Part shown: piece by piece, positions 9,774 to 19,371 of the stretch
Position numbering within the stretch: position 1 is the stretch's first letter
Layout of the letters: each line of letters opens with the position of its first letter
DNA from: Candidatus Nitrohelix vancouverensis
GTDB taxonomy: Bacteria; Nitrospinota; Nitrospinia; Nitrospinales; VA-1
Assembly (NCBI GenBank): GCA_015698305.1
Contig: CP048620.1
Span: 584,557-648,556 of the forward strand
DNA: 64,000 nt
Direction of reading: 5' to 3'
Notes under the pieces: model-generated
Databases searched by the model: none
Told to the model about the DNA's origin: nothing
The model's input: only the letters and a program-made list of their open reading frames with translations
Program-made: the position numbers and the translations under genes

Positions 9774-10340
9774 TCAGTTCGTCGGAATCAGCCCCGCTTT
9801 GCGAGCGTATTCGAAAATATTGCCCGCTTTGATGATCTCGCTGACTTCGCCCAGCGGTTTCAAGGACCAGGTTTTCCCGGAGGTTTCGTTTTTCAGTTCG
9901 CCCTTGTTGACGTCGATGACCAGCCGGTCGCCGGTTTTGATGTCGCCGATCAAGCGCTCGACCGCTTCAAAGGGAATGAAAAATCCGCCGTCCACCGAGT
10001 TGCGGTAGAAAATACGCGCGAAGGATTCTGCGACCACCGCCTGAATGCCCGCAATTTTCAGACAAGCCGGGGCATGTTCGCGGGAAGAACCGCATCCGAA
10101 ATTTTTTCCGCCGATGATGATGCGATGATCGGATTCGAATCGCCCCTCTTCGACGAAGGCCTTGTTGCCCTCAGGCAAACCCGCCGCTGGCGCGGGAACG
10201 CCGGACAGGGCGTAACGCCCGTAATTTTTTTTCTCTTCCGGATCGCTCAGGCTGTAAACCAGATGCTCCGCCGGGATGATTTGATCGGTGTCTACGTCGT
10301 CGCCCAATACATAGGCCGTGCCTTCAATGATGTCTTGCAT
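9774..10340 (-). CDS. leuD: 3-isopropylmalate dehydratase-type small subunit
   Basis: 188 residues, typical of the small swivelling subunit of the LeuD/homoaconitase-small family. GDDVDTDQIIPAEHL near residue 14 and NFGCGSSREHAP near residue 80 are the signature segments. The partner large subunit lies immediately upstream on the same strand (25 bp gap), and the ATG follows AGAGGAATC. Together they would isomerise isopropylmalate in leucine synthesis. The close homoaconitase family cannot be excluded, because specificity rests on a small loop I cannot judge without alignment. Confidence 0.9.
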   Translation of the reverse strand: MQDIIEGTAYVLGDDVDTDQIIPAEHLVYSLSDPEEKKNYGRYALSGVPAPAAGLPEGNKAFVEEGRFESDHRIIIGGKNFGCGSSREHAPACLKIAGIQAVVAESFARIFYRNSVDGGFFIPFEAVERLIGDIKTGDRLVIDVNKGELKNETSGKTWSLKPLGEVSEIIKAGNIFEYARKAGLIPTN

Positions 10341-10365
10341 GATTCCTCTATCGGTTCAAATTGGA

Positions 10366-11664
10366 TTAACTGACGAATTCTCTGGGGTCGGTGATTTTTC
10401 CGGTGACTGCCGTCGCCGCCGCCGTGTAAGGCGAAGCGAGGTAGACCTGGGATTGCTTGGAACCCATGCGACCGGGGAAATTGCGGTTGGTTGTGGAGAC
10501 GACCACTTCCTCGCCATTGGTGCGACCGAAGGTGTCTTTCGGTCCGCCCAGACAGGCGGCGCAGGACGGCTCGCCCATATGCGCTCCGGCGTTCTTGAAA
10601 ATATCCGCCAGCGTTTCGCCTTCCCAGCGTTTCTCGTACAAGTCCCGCTCCACTTCCGTTGTGGCGGGAACGATGAAGGTATCCACCACAACTTTTCGGC
10701 CCTTGAGGATTTTTGCCGCAGCGAGAAAATCCGTGTACTTGCCGCCGGTGCAGGAACCGATATAGGAACGGTCCACTTTCGTTCCGGCAACCTCGCTCAC
10801 TTTCGCCTTGTTGTCCGGCGAATGCGGCTTCGCCACCACCGGCTCCATCTCGGAGGCGTTGTAGCTTTTCTTGAAAACGTAATTGGCGTCGGCGTCTGAA
10901 CGATGCACCTTGTAAGGCTTGTCGGTGCGTTGCTTGACGTATTCGAAGGTCGTGTCGTCGGCTTCGATGATGGCGCTCTTGCCGCCCGCTTCGATCGCCA
11001 TATTGCACAGGGTCATGCGCTCTTCCATGGAAAAATTCATGATCGCGTCGCCCGCCCATTCCATCGTCCGGTAAGTCGCCCCGGCAACGCCGATGTCGCC
11101 GATGACCTGGAGAATGATGTCCTTCGCCATGATGTAGGGAGGGAAGGTTCCGGTGAATTCGAAGCGCATGCTCTCCGGCACTTTGACCCACAACTTGCCA
11201 GTGCCCAGAATGAAGGCCGCGTCGGTGTTGCCGATGCCGGTGGAAAACATGCCGAAGGCGCCGGAGGTGCAGGTGTGCGAATCGGTTCCGAACAGAACTT
11301 CGCCCGGTCGATTGTGGCCTTCCTGCGCCAGCGCCAGATGGCAGACGCCCTTGTAGTTTTCCGTGCCGACGTCGTAATAATACGGCAGGCTTTGTTCCTT
11401 CACGAAGGCGCGCAGAATGTCGATATTGCGATTGGCGTGAACGTCTTTCGTGAAAATATAATGATCCGGGATGATGACCACTTTCTCTTTATCCCAAACT
11501 TTGGCTTCCTGGCCGAACTGCTCCTTGAAAATTCCGATGGTTCCCGGCCCGCAGACGTCGTGCGTCATCAGCACGTCCACATCGATCCAGATATTATCGC
11601 CGGGTATCACCGACTCTTTTCCCGCATGCGCGGCGAGGATTTTTTCCGTAATGGTCATGCCCAT
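10366..11664 (-). CDS. leuC: 3-isopropylmalate dehydratase-type large subunit (4Fe-4S)
   Basis: 432 residues, the length of the compact LeuC/homoaconitase-large class. Iron-sulfur ligands are visible: GSCTGGKYTDF (Cys about residue 307) and a CAAC motif in PSCAACLGGPKDTFG (about 364-378). GTDSHTCTSGAFG near residue 124 is a family hallmark. The ATG at 11664 follows GGAGAAG with nine bases between. It forms an operon with leuD downstream. A short open frame overlaps its start from upstream (see the candidate at 11655-11750). The substrate is most likely isopropylmalate; homoaconitate remains possible. Confidence 0.92.
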   Translation of the reverse strand: MGMTITEKILAAHAGKESVIPGDNIWIDVDVLMTHDVCGPGTIGIFKEQFGQEAKVWDKEKVVIIPDHYIFTKDVHANRNIDILRAFVKEQSLPYYYDVGTENYKGVCHLALAQEGHNRPGEVLFGTDSHTCTSGAFGMFSTGIGNTDAAFILGTGKLWVKVPESMRFEFTGTFPPYIMAKDIILQVIGDIGVAGATYRTMEWAGDAIMNFSMEERMTLCNMAIEAGGKSAIIEADDTTFEYVKQRTDKPYKVHRSDADANYVFKKSYNASEMEPVVAKPHSPDNKAKVSEVAGTKVDRSYIGSCTGGKYTDFLAAAKILKGRKVVVDTFIVPATTEVERDLYEKRWEGETLADIFKNAGAHMGEPSCAACLGGPKDTFGRTNGEEVVVSTTNRNFPGRMGSKQSQVYLASPYTAAATAVTGKITDPREFVS

Positions 11665-11750
11665 GATGATTGACTTCTCCCTATAAAATTCAGCCCTAAC
11701 GCCGCGTTATTGAGGCGCTTGTGCATTCGACTGTAGATTTCTTTATTCAT
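11655..11750 (-). CDS. Candidate 31-residue leader ORF overlapping the leuC start
   Basis: An ATG at 11750 opens a 31-codon frame that ends at a TGA in 11655-11657, inside the first codons of leuC and out of frame with it. That arrangement allows translational coupling. Its ribosome site is weak. The peptide has only three scattered Leu codons, so a classical leucine attenuator is not supported. It may be a chance frame in the leader. Confidence 0.2.
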   Translation of the reverse strand: MNKEIYSRMHKRLNNAALGLNFIGRSQSSWA

Positions 11751-11854
11751 TACCGATAAGTATCCTATAAAATAACATTGAATGGATGAAACTGAATAAA
11801 AAAATTTAAAGTTTCATTATTTAATTCACGACTTTAAAGACCCAACGCCCTCTC

Positions 11855-12835
11855 ATGCTCAAACTGGCCCTCGAAACATTCGGAAGACTCCGTTACCGCC
11901 TGCCGGAACGACCGCGCCAGATCCAGATCGAAATCACCAACCGTTGCAATATGGATTGCCCCATGTGCCCACGCGAGGATCTGGAGATCGATCTCGAACA
12001 TATGGAGTGGGAGAAATTCACCGCCGTGCTGGACCGTCTGACGGGGACGGAAGACGTCACCCTCACCGGCTGGGGCGAGCCCTTCCTGCACCCGCGCGTG
12101 TTCGACATGATCGCGCTTTGCAAAGAACGCGGTCATCGCGTGTCGATCACCTCCAACGCCCTGTTCACGCGTCCTTCGCTGGCGACGGAAATCGTCGCGT
12201 CCGGCGTGGACTCGCTGACCTTTTCCATCGACGACGTCAACGGACAGGCCGAACTCGGTCACCACAACCACCGCGTTCTGGAAAACATCGAAACGGTCGC
12301 CAAACTGAGAACTCATGACAAGCCCGCGCTACGTCTGCAGGCCACTTTACACGCGAACTGCGAAAACGACTTGTATGAAGTCATCCGATACGCCGCGCAA
12401 CTGGGCATCGAAACGGTCAACGTCGGACGACTCGACCGCAAATACGCGCCGGAACTGAAACGTCCCAGCGCAAGCGACGAGGCCCGCGTCTTTGTTCAGG
12501 CCGATGCGCTGTCCCGTTCGCTCGGCGTGCAACTGGACTGGTTGCAATATTCCGTCGCCAGCGGCGCCATGCGTTTCTTTTATCGACTGCTACGCAACAA
12601 ACTGCATCGCTCCGGCAAGTTCTGCCTGAAAACCTACGATTATGTTTATGTGACCCGCGACGGGAATGTGACGCCTTGTTGCCTGCTTCCCAAGGCGCCG
12701 ATGGGCAATCTGCTCGAAAGCGATCTGAAATCCATCTGGAAGAGTCCGCAATTCAACCGCTTTCGCCATAACTACCGCGACACCTGCGGCTCCTGCGATC
12801 TGTGGACCATCGCCCAGGTGCAGGACAACGGCTGA
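11855..12835 (+). CDS. Radical SAM protein with SPASM-type C-terminal cysteines
   Basis: 326 residues. The radical SAM cluster motif CNMDCPMC gives Cys31, Cys35 and Cys38 (C-x3-C-x2-C). LTGWGEPFLHP is the usual glycine/glutamate strand. The C-terminus holds further cysteines (KFCLKTYDY, VTPCCLLP, DTCGSCDLW) laid out like a SPASM/twitch auxiliary-cluster domain. Family members modify peptides, make cofactors or mature enzymes, and the substrate here is unknown. It stands alone between divergent leuC and the SLC13 transporter. A peptide precursor is not evident next to it. Confidence 0.87.
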   Translation: MLKLALETFGRLRYRLPERPRQIQIEITNRCNMDCPMCPREDLEIDLEHMEWEKFTAVLDRLTGTEDVTLTGWGEPFLHPRVFDMIALCKERGHRVSITSNALFTRPSLATEIVASGVDSLTFSIDDVNGQAELGHHNHRVLENIETVAKLRTHDKPALRLQATLHANCENDLYEVIRYAAQLGIETVNVGRLDRKYAPELKRPSASDEARVFVQADALSRSLGVQLDWLQYSVASGAMRFFYRLLRNKLHRSGKFCLKTYDYVYVTRDGNVTPCCLLPKAPMGNLLESDLKSIWKSPQFNRFRHNYRDTCGSCDLWTIAQVQDNG

Positions 12836-13027
12836 GCCTCGCCTTCCTCTTCGACACGCTTTACAAATTCGCTTCCTGTTTTCCGACCGATTTGCTCCAA
12901 GCCCCGATCCACTCGCGCAAGCCATTGAAAAATAATTTTATATTCCACCCTCGCTTTCCGCAAAGCGGTTGCAACCGCGTCGAAATTACGGTAATTTACT
13001 TCATTCTTTTATCCCGAACACAATGCC

Positions 13028-14476
13028 ATGTCGTTTGAAGGTTCCCCGCAAATCATAATAGACCAACGCCCGCTCTGGATCGTCTTTCTCGACCGCATGC
13101 GGCGCGGGATTTTCCTCACCTTCATCTTCGCGATATTTTTTCTTTTTCTGTCGTTCGACGGCCCCGCCGATCTTTCCGTGGAAGGTTACAAAGCCATCTG
13201 CCTGTTCGGCCTGTGCGTGGTTCTGTGGGCGACCAATCTGATTCCCCTGTCCATCACCAGCCTGCTGGTGATCGGAGCCGCGCCCTTGCTCGGCATCATG
13301 GACGCCTCGACGGTCTATTCCTTCTTTGGCAACAAGGCGGTGTTCTTCATTCTCGGCGCCTTCATCCTGTCCGCCGCCATGATCGCCTGCGGTCTGAGCG
13401 CGCGCCTGACGGTGTGGGTGCTGGATAAATGGGGCGCCAGTTCGAGAAAGCTGACGACCAGCGTTTACCTGTTCGCCGCGATCAGTTCCTGCTTCATGTC
13501 CGAACACGCCGTGGCCGCCATGTTGTTTCCGCTGGTCATGGAAATCGTCAATATCCTGAAACTGGAGCAGGGCAAATCGCAGTTCGCAAAATCCTTGTTC
13601 CTCGCGCTGGGCTGGGGTTGCATCATCGGCGGCGCCATGACCGCCCTCGGCGGCGCGCGCGTTCCGCTGGCGGTGGAAATTCTGGAGCAGATCGCCGGAC
13701 GCGAACACACCATCGGCTTCCTGCAATACACCGCTCTCAGCTTTCCCCTCGTGCTCGCTTTGCTGGCGGGGGGCTGGTTCACGCTCATGTTCCTTTTCAA
13801 GCCGGAGCCTATCGACACGCAACCGGCCAGAGAAGCCCTGCACCTGCGCTCGCGCGAATTGGGCAAACTGAGCTTTCATGAAAAAGGCGTGGGGCTGGTG
13901 ATGGTTCTCACGATTTTCGCCTGGTTCATCTACGGCGACGACTGGGGCATCGCCAATATCGCCATCGTTTCCATTGTCGCGCTGTTCTCATTCAGCTTCA
14001 TCAACTGGAAGATGGTCGAAGAACACGTCAACTGGGCCATCATCCTGATGTACGGCGGCGCCATCGCCCTCGGCGAAATCATGGCTTCCACCGGGGCCGC
14101 GCCCTGGCTGGCGAAAATGATTTTTGCGGGCACGGTCGAATCCACCGCCGTGTTCCTCATCGTGCTGGCGATCCTGTCCACCCTGTTCACCACCTTCATG
14201 AGCAACTCCGCCGTGATCGCGACGCTTCTGCCGCCTGCGATTTCCATGTGCGACGTTTACGGCATCAGCCCGGCGCTGGCGACGATGACCATCGTCATCC
14301 CGAGCAATTTCGCGTTCATTCTGCCCATCGCGACGCCTGCGTCTGCGCTGGCATTTTCATCGCGGCATATTTCGCTGAGGGAAATGATAAAATCCGGCTT
14401 GATCCTGAGCATCATTGGAATGGCGGCGTTTTTTGTCCTGCTCTTCGTTTACTGGCCCATGATAGGATTTAATTGA
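13028..14476 (+). CDS. SLC13/DASS family sodium:anion symporter
   Basis: 482 residues with about twelve hydrophobic segments in two repeats. The first half has SFFGNKAVFFILGAFILSAAM and the second half has STLFTTFMSNSAVIATLLPP and NFAFILPIATPASALAF. The Ser-Asn-(Ser/Thr)-like motif followed by IATPASA is typical of DASS-type carriers. These move dicarboxylates, citrate or sulfate with sodium across the inner membrane. The stop lies one base before a rhodanese gene, so the two are likely cotranscribed, which makes a sulfur anion an attractive but unproven substrate. Confidence 0.88.
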   Translation: MSFEGSPQIIIDQRPLWIVFLDRMRRGIFLTFIFAIFFLFLSFDGPADLSVEGYKAICLFGLCVVLWATNLIPLSITSLLVIGAAPLLGIMDASTVYSFFGNKAVFFILGAFILSAAMIACGLSARLTVWVLDKWGASSRKLTTSVYLFAAISSCFMSEHAVAAMLFPLVMEIVNILKLEQGKSQFAKSLFLALGWGCIIGGAMTALGGARVPLAVEILEQIAGREHTIGFLQYTALSFPLVLALLAGGWFTLMFLFKPEPIDTQPAREALHLRSRELGKLSFHEKGVGLVMVLTIFAWFIYGDDWGIANIAIVSIVALFSFSFINWKMVEEHVNWAIILMYGGAIALGEIMASTGAAPWLAKMIFAGTVESTAVFLIVLAILSTLFTTFMSNSAVIATLLPPAISMCDVYGISPALATMTIVIPSNFAFILPIATPASALAFSSRHISLREMIKSGLILSIIGMAAFFVLLFVYWPMIGFN

Positions 14477-14477
14477 T

Positions 14478-14816
14478 ATGGAAGCTCCCAAAACAATTCA
14501 TCCGCTCGAACTGAAGGAACAACTGGATCGCGGCGAAGACATCTTCCTGATGGATGTGCGCGAGGCCTGGGAACATTCGCTCGCCAGCATCCCCGGCTCG
14601 GAGCATGTGCCGCTCAACGAAGTGGCCGACCGCGTGCAGGAATATATCTATGAAGAAAACATCGTCGTGTACTGCCATCACGGCGAACGCTCGTATCGGG
14701 CGGCGTTGATCCTGATCGAATCGGGATTCCCCAACGTCTCCAATCTCTCCGGCGGCATCGACGCCTGGTCGCAGATCGCCGACCCTTCCATTCCGCGCTA
14801 CCGTCCCGGCGGATGA
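14478..14816 (+). CDS. Single-domain rhodanese-like protein
   Basis: 112 residues forming one rhodanese domain: DVREAWEHSLASIPGSEHVP near the N-terminus and the active-site loop VVYCHHGERSYRAA with the catalytic Cys at about residue 66. Rhodaneses pass sulfane sulfur between thiols. No signal peptide is visible, so it is cytosolic. It directly follows the SLC13 transporter with one base between, suggesting coupled expression. A second, unrelated single-domain rhodanese occurs at 58413. Confidence 0.9.
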   Translation: MEAPKTIHPLELKEQLDRGEDIFLMDVREAWEHSLASIPGSEHVPLNEVADRVQEYIYEENIVVYCHHGERSYRAALILIESGFPNVSNLSGGIDAWSQIADPSIPRYRPGG

Positions 14817-14839
14817 AATCAGATTTTTAGCGAATCGCT

Positions 14840-15967
14840 TCAGGCGGGTTTGCGCGCCGTGATTTCAAATCCTAAAAATTTCAGGGAAAGATTATCTCCC
14901 GGCTTCTGGCTGTAGGCGTCGGTCTGATCGTGGTATTCGTTGAAATCAAAATGATCGATCTGAAAACCTGCGGCCTGAACGTCTTTCGCCAGGTTCTGAC
15001 AGAATCCCGCTTCGATCTCCACCAGCGTTTCCGGGTAGCCGCCGATCAAGCGGTGACGATAATTCAATCGCTCTGACTGCTTGAGAATCTGGTATTCCAG
15101 GTCCGTGTCGAGGATGGACAACTGGCCTCCCGCTTCGATCTGATCAAAAATCCATTTGAGGAAGGCCTGGCGTTCGGGCCGTTGCAGATGATGCAGGAAC
15201 TTGTTGGCGTACACCGTTTGCGCGCGCAGTTCGCACTCCTGCGCGGGAAACAGAACCTGCCGGATTTCGACATTGCTCTTTTTCGATAAGGCAAGATAGC
15301 GTTCAAGACCTTTCACGATGAAGGGCGACGCGTCGGTCAGGATCAGGCGCGGCGCCTGCGTCGGCCAGTCTTCGATCATGCTGTAACCCGCCAGACCGGT
15401 GGCGACGTCCACAATCGCCCCGGAACCCTGACTGGCGACGCCTTCCAGCGGATTGTCCCAGGGGAAGTTTTTGATCTTCCATAGATAGGCGCAATAGCCC
15501 TCGCTCAACAGATCGACCAGCTCCTCGTCGTGCGCCAGCGCTTCATCGCTCCGAATCCGATCCGCCAGCGCGCGGAACAGCCCGTCCATCGACTCGTTCA
15601 ACTCCTGCAATCCGGCGAGGCCCTGACTGTAGCCGTCTTTTCGTAAATTGATATTGATATGATCGAAGTGCAGAAAAACCGCGGGGCGTTCGTGCTGAAC
15701 GTAAATCAGATCGGCCAGGTCGATGACAATTTCAGGATAGGCCGAGCGCAGGAGCAAATTGAAATATTCGCGATTCTGCCGTCCCGCCTGCGTATCCGGG
15801 AACGCCAGCTTGCCGTCGAGGTAATCGAAAAACAAACGCACGCTCTCGGACAACTCGGGCAAGGTCGAACCCTCCAGCCCGGCAAAGCTCGCGCCGTCTT
15901 CGTCGACCAGAGACAAGCCCTCCGGCGCGGGAACAAAAATTTCAAAACTGTCTGGAGTGGAATTCAA
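14840..15967 (-). CDS. SAM-dependent methyltransferase (class I fold), substrate unknown
   Basis: 375 residues from a TTG start at 15967; no nearby ATG fits. An N-terminal helical region of about 180 residues precedes a Rossmann-type methyltransferase core: GAIVDVATGLAGYSM (motif I-like, with the AdoMet glycine loop), LILTDASPFIVKGLERY (acidic end of strand 2) and GGQLSILDTDLEYQ further on. It is the last gene of a minus-strand row: membrane protein, ammonia-lyase, methyltransferase. It starts 12 bp after the ammonia-lyase stop. That tempts one to link it with a histidine or urocanate derivative, which is inference only. Confidence 0.75.
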   Translation of the reverse strand: MNSTPDSFEIFVPAPEGLSLVDEDGASFAGLEGSTLPELSESVRLFFDYLDGKLAFPDTQAGRQNREYFNLLLRSAYPEIVIDLADLIYVQHERPAVFLHFDHININLRKDGYSQGLAGLQELNESMDGLFRALADRIRSDEALAHDEELVDLLSEGYCAYLWKIKNFPWDNPLEGVASQGSGAIVDVATGLAGYSMIEDWPTQAPRLILTDASPFIVKGLERYLALSKKSNVEIRQVLFPAQECELRAQTVYANKFLHHLQRPERQAFLKWIFDQIEAGGQLSILDTDLEYQILKQSERLNYRHRLIGGYPETLVEIEAGFCQNLAKDVQAAGFQIDHFDFNEYHDQTDAYSQKPGDNLSLKFLGFEITARKPA

Positions 15968-15979
15968 TAGATCGCTCGC

Positions 15980-17509
15980 TCAGTCCAGAACGCCGCAGGC
16001 TTTTTCGACCGCGTTCAGTATCGCGCCTGAATCGATCAGGACCTTCACGGTTTCAATATCCGGCGACAGCTCGCGGTCGCGCCCCAGATGCGGCACATGC
16101 CGCCGGATCAGCCGATAGGCCGCCAGCGTTCCGCGTCCCGGCTTCAGATTGGTGAACACGTCGAGGGCCTGCGCCGCGCACAACAATTCAATGGCGACGA
16201 CGAACTGCGTGTTCTCCAGCGCCGACGCCGCCTTGCGCGCCGATATCGTTCCCATGCTGACATGGTCTTCCTTGTTCGCCGAGGTCGGGATGGAATCCAC
16301 GCAGGCCGGGTGCGACAAGGTTTTGTTTTCCGACACCAGCGCGGCGGCGGCGTACTGCGCCACCATAAAGCCGGAGTTCAAGCCGTCGCCTTCGATCAAA
16401 AAAGAAGGCAGACCGCTCAGGGCCGGGTTGACCATGCGCTCGATGCGACGCTCGGAGATATTGCCCCATTCCGCCAGCGCCATCGTCAAGGAATCCATTG
16501 CTAAAGCGACCGGCTGACCGTGAAAATTGCCGCCGGACAAAATCCTGCCGTCGGGGAACACCAGAGGATTCTCCGTCGCCGAATTCATTTCGATTTCCAA
16601 GGTCTCCACCGCGCGACTCAACACGTCGCGGCTCGCGCCATGCACCTGCGGCGCGCAACGCAGGGAATAAGCGTCCTGAATGCGGTCGCAATCCAGATGC
16701 GAGGAGATGATTTCACTGCCCTGCGTGAGCTTGCGCATATTGCGCGCCGAAACCGCCTGCCCCTTGTGCGCGCGAATCGCATGAATGCGAGCGTCGAGCG
16801 GCGTCTTGGTTCCGAGCAGGACTTCCAGACTCATCGACGCAGAGAGGTCGGCGAGCTTCGCCAGCCTTCGCGCCTTCCATGCCGTCAGAGCGCCGATGGC
16901 GGTCATCACTTGACAGCCGTTGATTAATGCCAGGCCTTCGCCTTCTGCCAGAGTCGCCGGACTCAGACCGACGCGTTTCAAAGCGGCGCGGCCTGAAAGC
17001 CATTTGCCGCCGCGCAGGCGCGCCTTGCCGCGCCCAATGAGAACCAGAGCGAGATGAGAGAGCGGCGCGAGGTCGCCGCTGGCGCCCACCGAACCTTTTT
17101 CGGGAACCTGCGGAATCAGGTCCTTGTTGACCAGATCGCGCAACAGGGTCATGATCCCCCAGCCCAGACCGGAAAAGCCCTTGGCCTTGCTGTTCAACAT
17201 CAGAACCATAATCAGCCGCGCCGTATCATCCGGCAGGGGCGCGCCGACGCCGGAAGCGTGGCTCATCAATAAATTTTTTTGTAGACGTCTGGCTTTATCA
17301 ACCGGAATGATTTTCTGACTCAGGGCGCCGAAGCCTGTTGTGACCCCGTACACCTTCTCGCGATTCCGCACCGCGTTCTCGATCACCGAGCGCGAGGCGT
17401 TCACCCGCTCGCGCACGCCGGATGCGAATCTCAGGCGCGTGGACGGCTTCTGGAATTCACCCGCCGCTTCAATCGTCAGGCTCTCGCCGTCGAGAACAAT
17501 CACGCTCAT
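15980..17509 (-). CDS. hutH: Histidine ammonia-lyase (MIO enzyme)
   Basis: 509 residues, the normal length of HAL. The MIO prosthetic group would form from Ala-Ser-Gly in GSVGASGDLAPLSH (about residues 143-145). The substrate-selectivity pair in LLMSHASGVG is Ser-His, as in histidine lyases rather than the His-Leu or Phe-Leu pairs of tyrosine and phenylalanine lyases. The enzyme deaminates histidine to urocanate. No hutU, hutI or hutG is in the window. Neighbours are a small membrane protein upstream and a methyltransferase downstream. The ATG at 17509 follows CAGGATTGAAACG. Confidence 0.92.
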   Translation of the reverse strand: MSVIVLDGESLTIEAAGEFQKPSTRLRFASGVRERVNASRSVIENAVRNREKVYGVTTGFGALSQKIIPVDKARRLQKNLLMSHASGVGAPLPDDTARLIMVLMLNSKAKGFSGLGWGIMTLLRDLVNKDLIPQVPEKGSVGASGDLAPLSHLALVLIGRGKARLRGGKWLSGRAALKRVGLSPATLAEGEGLALINGCQVMTAIGALTAWKARRLAKLADLSASMSLEVLLGTKTPLDARIHAIRAHKGQAVSARNMRKLTQGSEIISSHLDCDRIQDAYSLRCAPQVHGASRDVLSRAVETLEIEMNSATENPLVFPDGRILSGGNFHGQPVALAMDSLTMALAEWGNISERRIERMVNPALSGLPSFLIEGDGLNSGFMVAQYAAAALVSENKTLSHPACVDSIPTSANKEDHVSMGTISARKAASALENTQFVVAIELLCAAQALDVFTNLKPGRGTLAAYRLIRRHVPHLGRDRELSPDIETVKVLIDSGAILNAVEKACGVLD

Positions 17510-17540
17510 CGTTTCAATCCTGACACAGTCGCGTTCATAA

Positions 17541-17933
17541 TCAGCGCCAGTTCAATAACGGTCGGCCCAGCAAATAAAAGGCAAGGACCACGCAAGGGAA
17601 GGCGTAGGGCGCCGCCGGAAAGGCTCCGCCCTGCAGAATGAAAAAGGCCGAACTGAGCATGCGCGCGCCATAGACCCAGAAGAGAATTTGCGTCAGTTTC
17701 TGCGATCCCTTGAAAACGAACCAGGCCAGAGTCCCCATCAGCCCAAAATAAGCGGCGAAGGCGGCGTAAGCCGACAAACCGAAAAACATCGGCGGCAAGT
17801 AAACCATGTAGATCACGATATAGACGAGGTTCAAAACGAGGAAGCCGATTCCCGCGATGCGGTATTTTTTCAGTTTCGCCTCATCCGCGCCATCTGGCGC
17901 GATCTCTTGCAAGGGTATTTCGCTTTCCGTCAT
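17541..17933 (-). CDS. Small integral membrane protein of unknown function
   Basis: 130 residues. A hydrophilic N-terminus of about 28 residues precedes four predicted membrane helices (around 30-50, 55-78, 83-100 and 105-125). I do not recognise a family. It lies 31 bp before the histidine ammonia-lyase gene on the same strand and is probably in the same transcript. That position would fit a transporter accessory or membrane sensor, but nothing in the sequence shows it. Confidence 0.6.
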   Translation of the reverse strand: MTESEIPLQEIAPDGADEAKLKKYRIAGIGFLVLNLVYIVIYMVYLPPMFFGLSAYAAFAAYFGLMGTLAWFVFKGSQKLTQILFWVYGARMLSSAFFILQGGAFPAAPYAFPCVVLAFYLLGRPLLNWR

Positions 17934-18081
17934 CCTTTGCCAATCCTTCCTTTATTTATAACGCCCGCCCCGTCTTTAAAAGCCGTCTTGCAGTTTTCAA
18001 TCGCCTATGATAGTTTCCGAACACGAATCAACGCCTGTTCCGACAACGCCCAAGCGCATCCACCAAAGAAAATTTTGATCC

Positions 18082-19314
18082 ATGACCGCTGAGAAAATCG
18101 ACCTGCCTCCGCTCGAAGAACAGTTGAAAGTCATCCGCCGCGGAGCGGTGGAAATCATTGACGAAAAAGACCTGATCGAACGGCTGAAAAAATCCATTAA
18201 AACAGGCCGCCCCTTGAGAGTCAAGGCGGGCTTCGATCCCACGGCGCCGGACTTACACCTCGGTCACACCGTCCTGCTACAGAAGATGAAGCAATTTCAG
18301 GACCTCGGTCACGCGACGATTTTTCTCATCGGAGATTTCACCGCAATGATCGGCGATCCCACCGGTCGCTCGGAGACGCGCAAGAGCCTGACGCCGGAAG
18401 AAGTCAAGGTCAACGCCCTGACCTATCTCGACCAGGTCTACAAAATTCTCGACCCGGCTCGCACGATTGTACGCTACAACACCGAATGGATGAACGCATT
18501 TTCTTCCACCGACGTCGTCAACCTTGCCGCCCGCTACACCGTCGCGCGCATGCTCGAACGCGACGATTTTCAAAAGCGCATGCGCGACAATCAACCCGTG
18601 TCCATTCACGAGCTGTTGTACCCGCTGGTGCAGGGTTATGATTCCGTCGCGCTGGAGTCGGATATCGAACTGGGCGGCACCGATCAGAAATTCAACCTGC
18701 TCGTCGGACGCGATTTGCAACGCGACTATGAACAGATTCCGCAGAATATCCTGACCCTGCCCCTGCTCGAAGGCACCGACGGCGTGCGCAAGATGAGCAA
18801 GAGCTACGGCAACAGCATCGGCGTGTCGGCGCCCCCCGGCGAGATGTTCGGCAAGATCATGTCGATCCCCGACGATCTGATGTGGCGCTATTACGAACTG
18901 CTCAGTAGCGTTGCCGTCGACGAACTGGAAAAGATGAAGGCCGACGCCGCCAGCGGAACGCTGAACCCGCGCGATGCAAAAATTCAACTGGCGCGCGAAC
19001 TGGTAACGCAATACCACAACGCCGAGGCCGCAGAAAACGCCGCGACTGAATTCGCCAATGTCTTCAAAAAGAAATTATTGCCCGACGAAATCCCCGAAGC
19101 GCCCAGCTGGGGAAGCGAACCGAAGCCGATCAGCAATGTCTTGTCTGATTTCAAACTCACGGACAGCGCCTCGGCGGCGCGTCGCCTGATTCAGCAGGGG
19201 GCGGTCACGATCAACGGCGACAAGGTATCCGACGTCAACCTGTCTCTCGAAGGCGGCAAGGAATATCTGATAAAAGTCGGCAAGAAACGATTTCTAAAGA
19301 TCGTTTCCACTTGA
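18082..19314 (+). CDS. tyrS: Tyrosyl-tRNA synthetase
   Basis: 410 residues, class I synthetase of the TyrRS type with an [13 protein letters not shown]-like motif (about residues 54-62) and an intact KMSKS loop near residue 237. An S4 RNA-binding domain follows at the C-terminus (about 350-410, [18 protein letters not shown]). It charges tRNA-Tyr in the cytosol. The ribosome site is weak. Its last codons form a perfect 8-bp inverted repeat (GAAACGAT ... ATCGTTTC, about 19284-19307), and part of that sequence recurs 73 bp downstream. Confidence 0.96.
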   Translation: MTAEKIDLPPLEEQLKVIRRGAVEIIDEKDLIERLKKSIKTGRPLRVKAGFDPTAPDLHLGHTVLLQKMKQFQDLGHATIFLIGDFTAMIGDPTGRSETRKSLTPEEVKVNALTYLDQVYKILDPARTIVRYNTEWMNAFSSTDVVNLAARYTVARMLERDDFQKRMRDNQPVSIHELLYPLVQGYDSVALESDIELGGTDQKFNLLVGRDLQRDYEQIPQNILTLPLLEGTDGVRKMSKSYGNSIGVSAPPGEMFGKIMSIPDDLMWRYYELLSSVAVDELEKMKADAASGTLNPRDAKIQLARELVTQYHNAEAAENAATEFANVFKKKLLPDEIPEAPSWGSEPKPISNVLSDFKLTDSASAARRLIQQGAVTINGDKVSDVNLSLEGGKEYLIKVGKKRFLKIVST

Positions 19315-19371
19315 TAGAAAGTCTTGGGGATAAAGATTGTTTTTCGAGTTCAGCCCGAAACGATTTCTAAA
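19284..19371. repeat. 15-bp direct repeat at and after the tyrS 3' end
   Basis: GAAACGATTTCTAAA occurs at 19284-19298 inside tyrS and again at 19357-19371, 73 bp apart. The first copy also forms one arm of an 8-bp hairpin. A terminator is not supported, because no T-tract follows. Confidence 0.6.

Noticed and set aside
13001-13879. Minus-strand frame of 292 codons rich in His, Gln and Arg
   Set aside because: Composition is typical of the antisense of a membrane transporter gene, which it overlaps.
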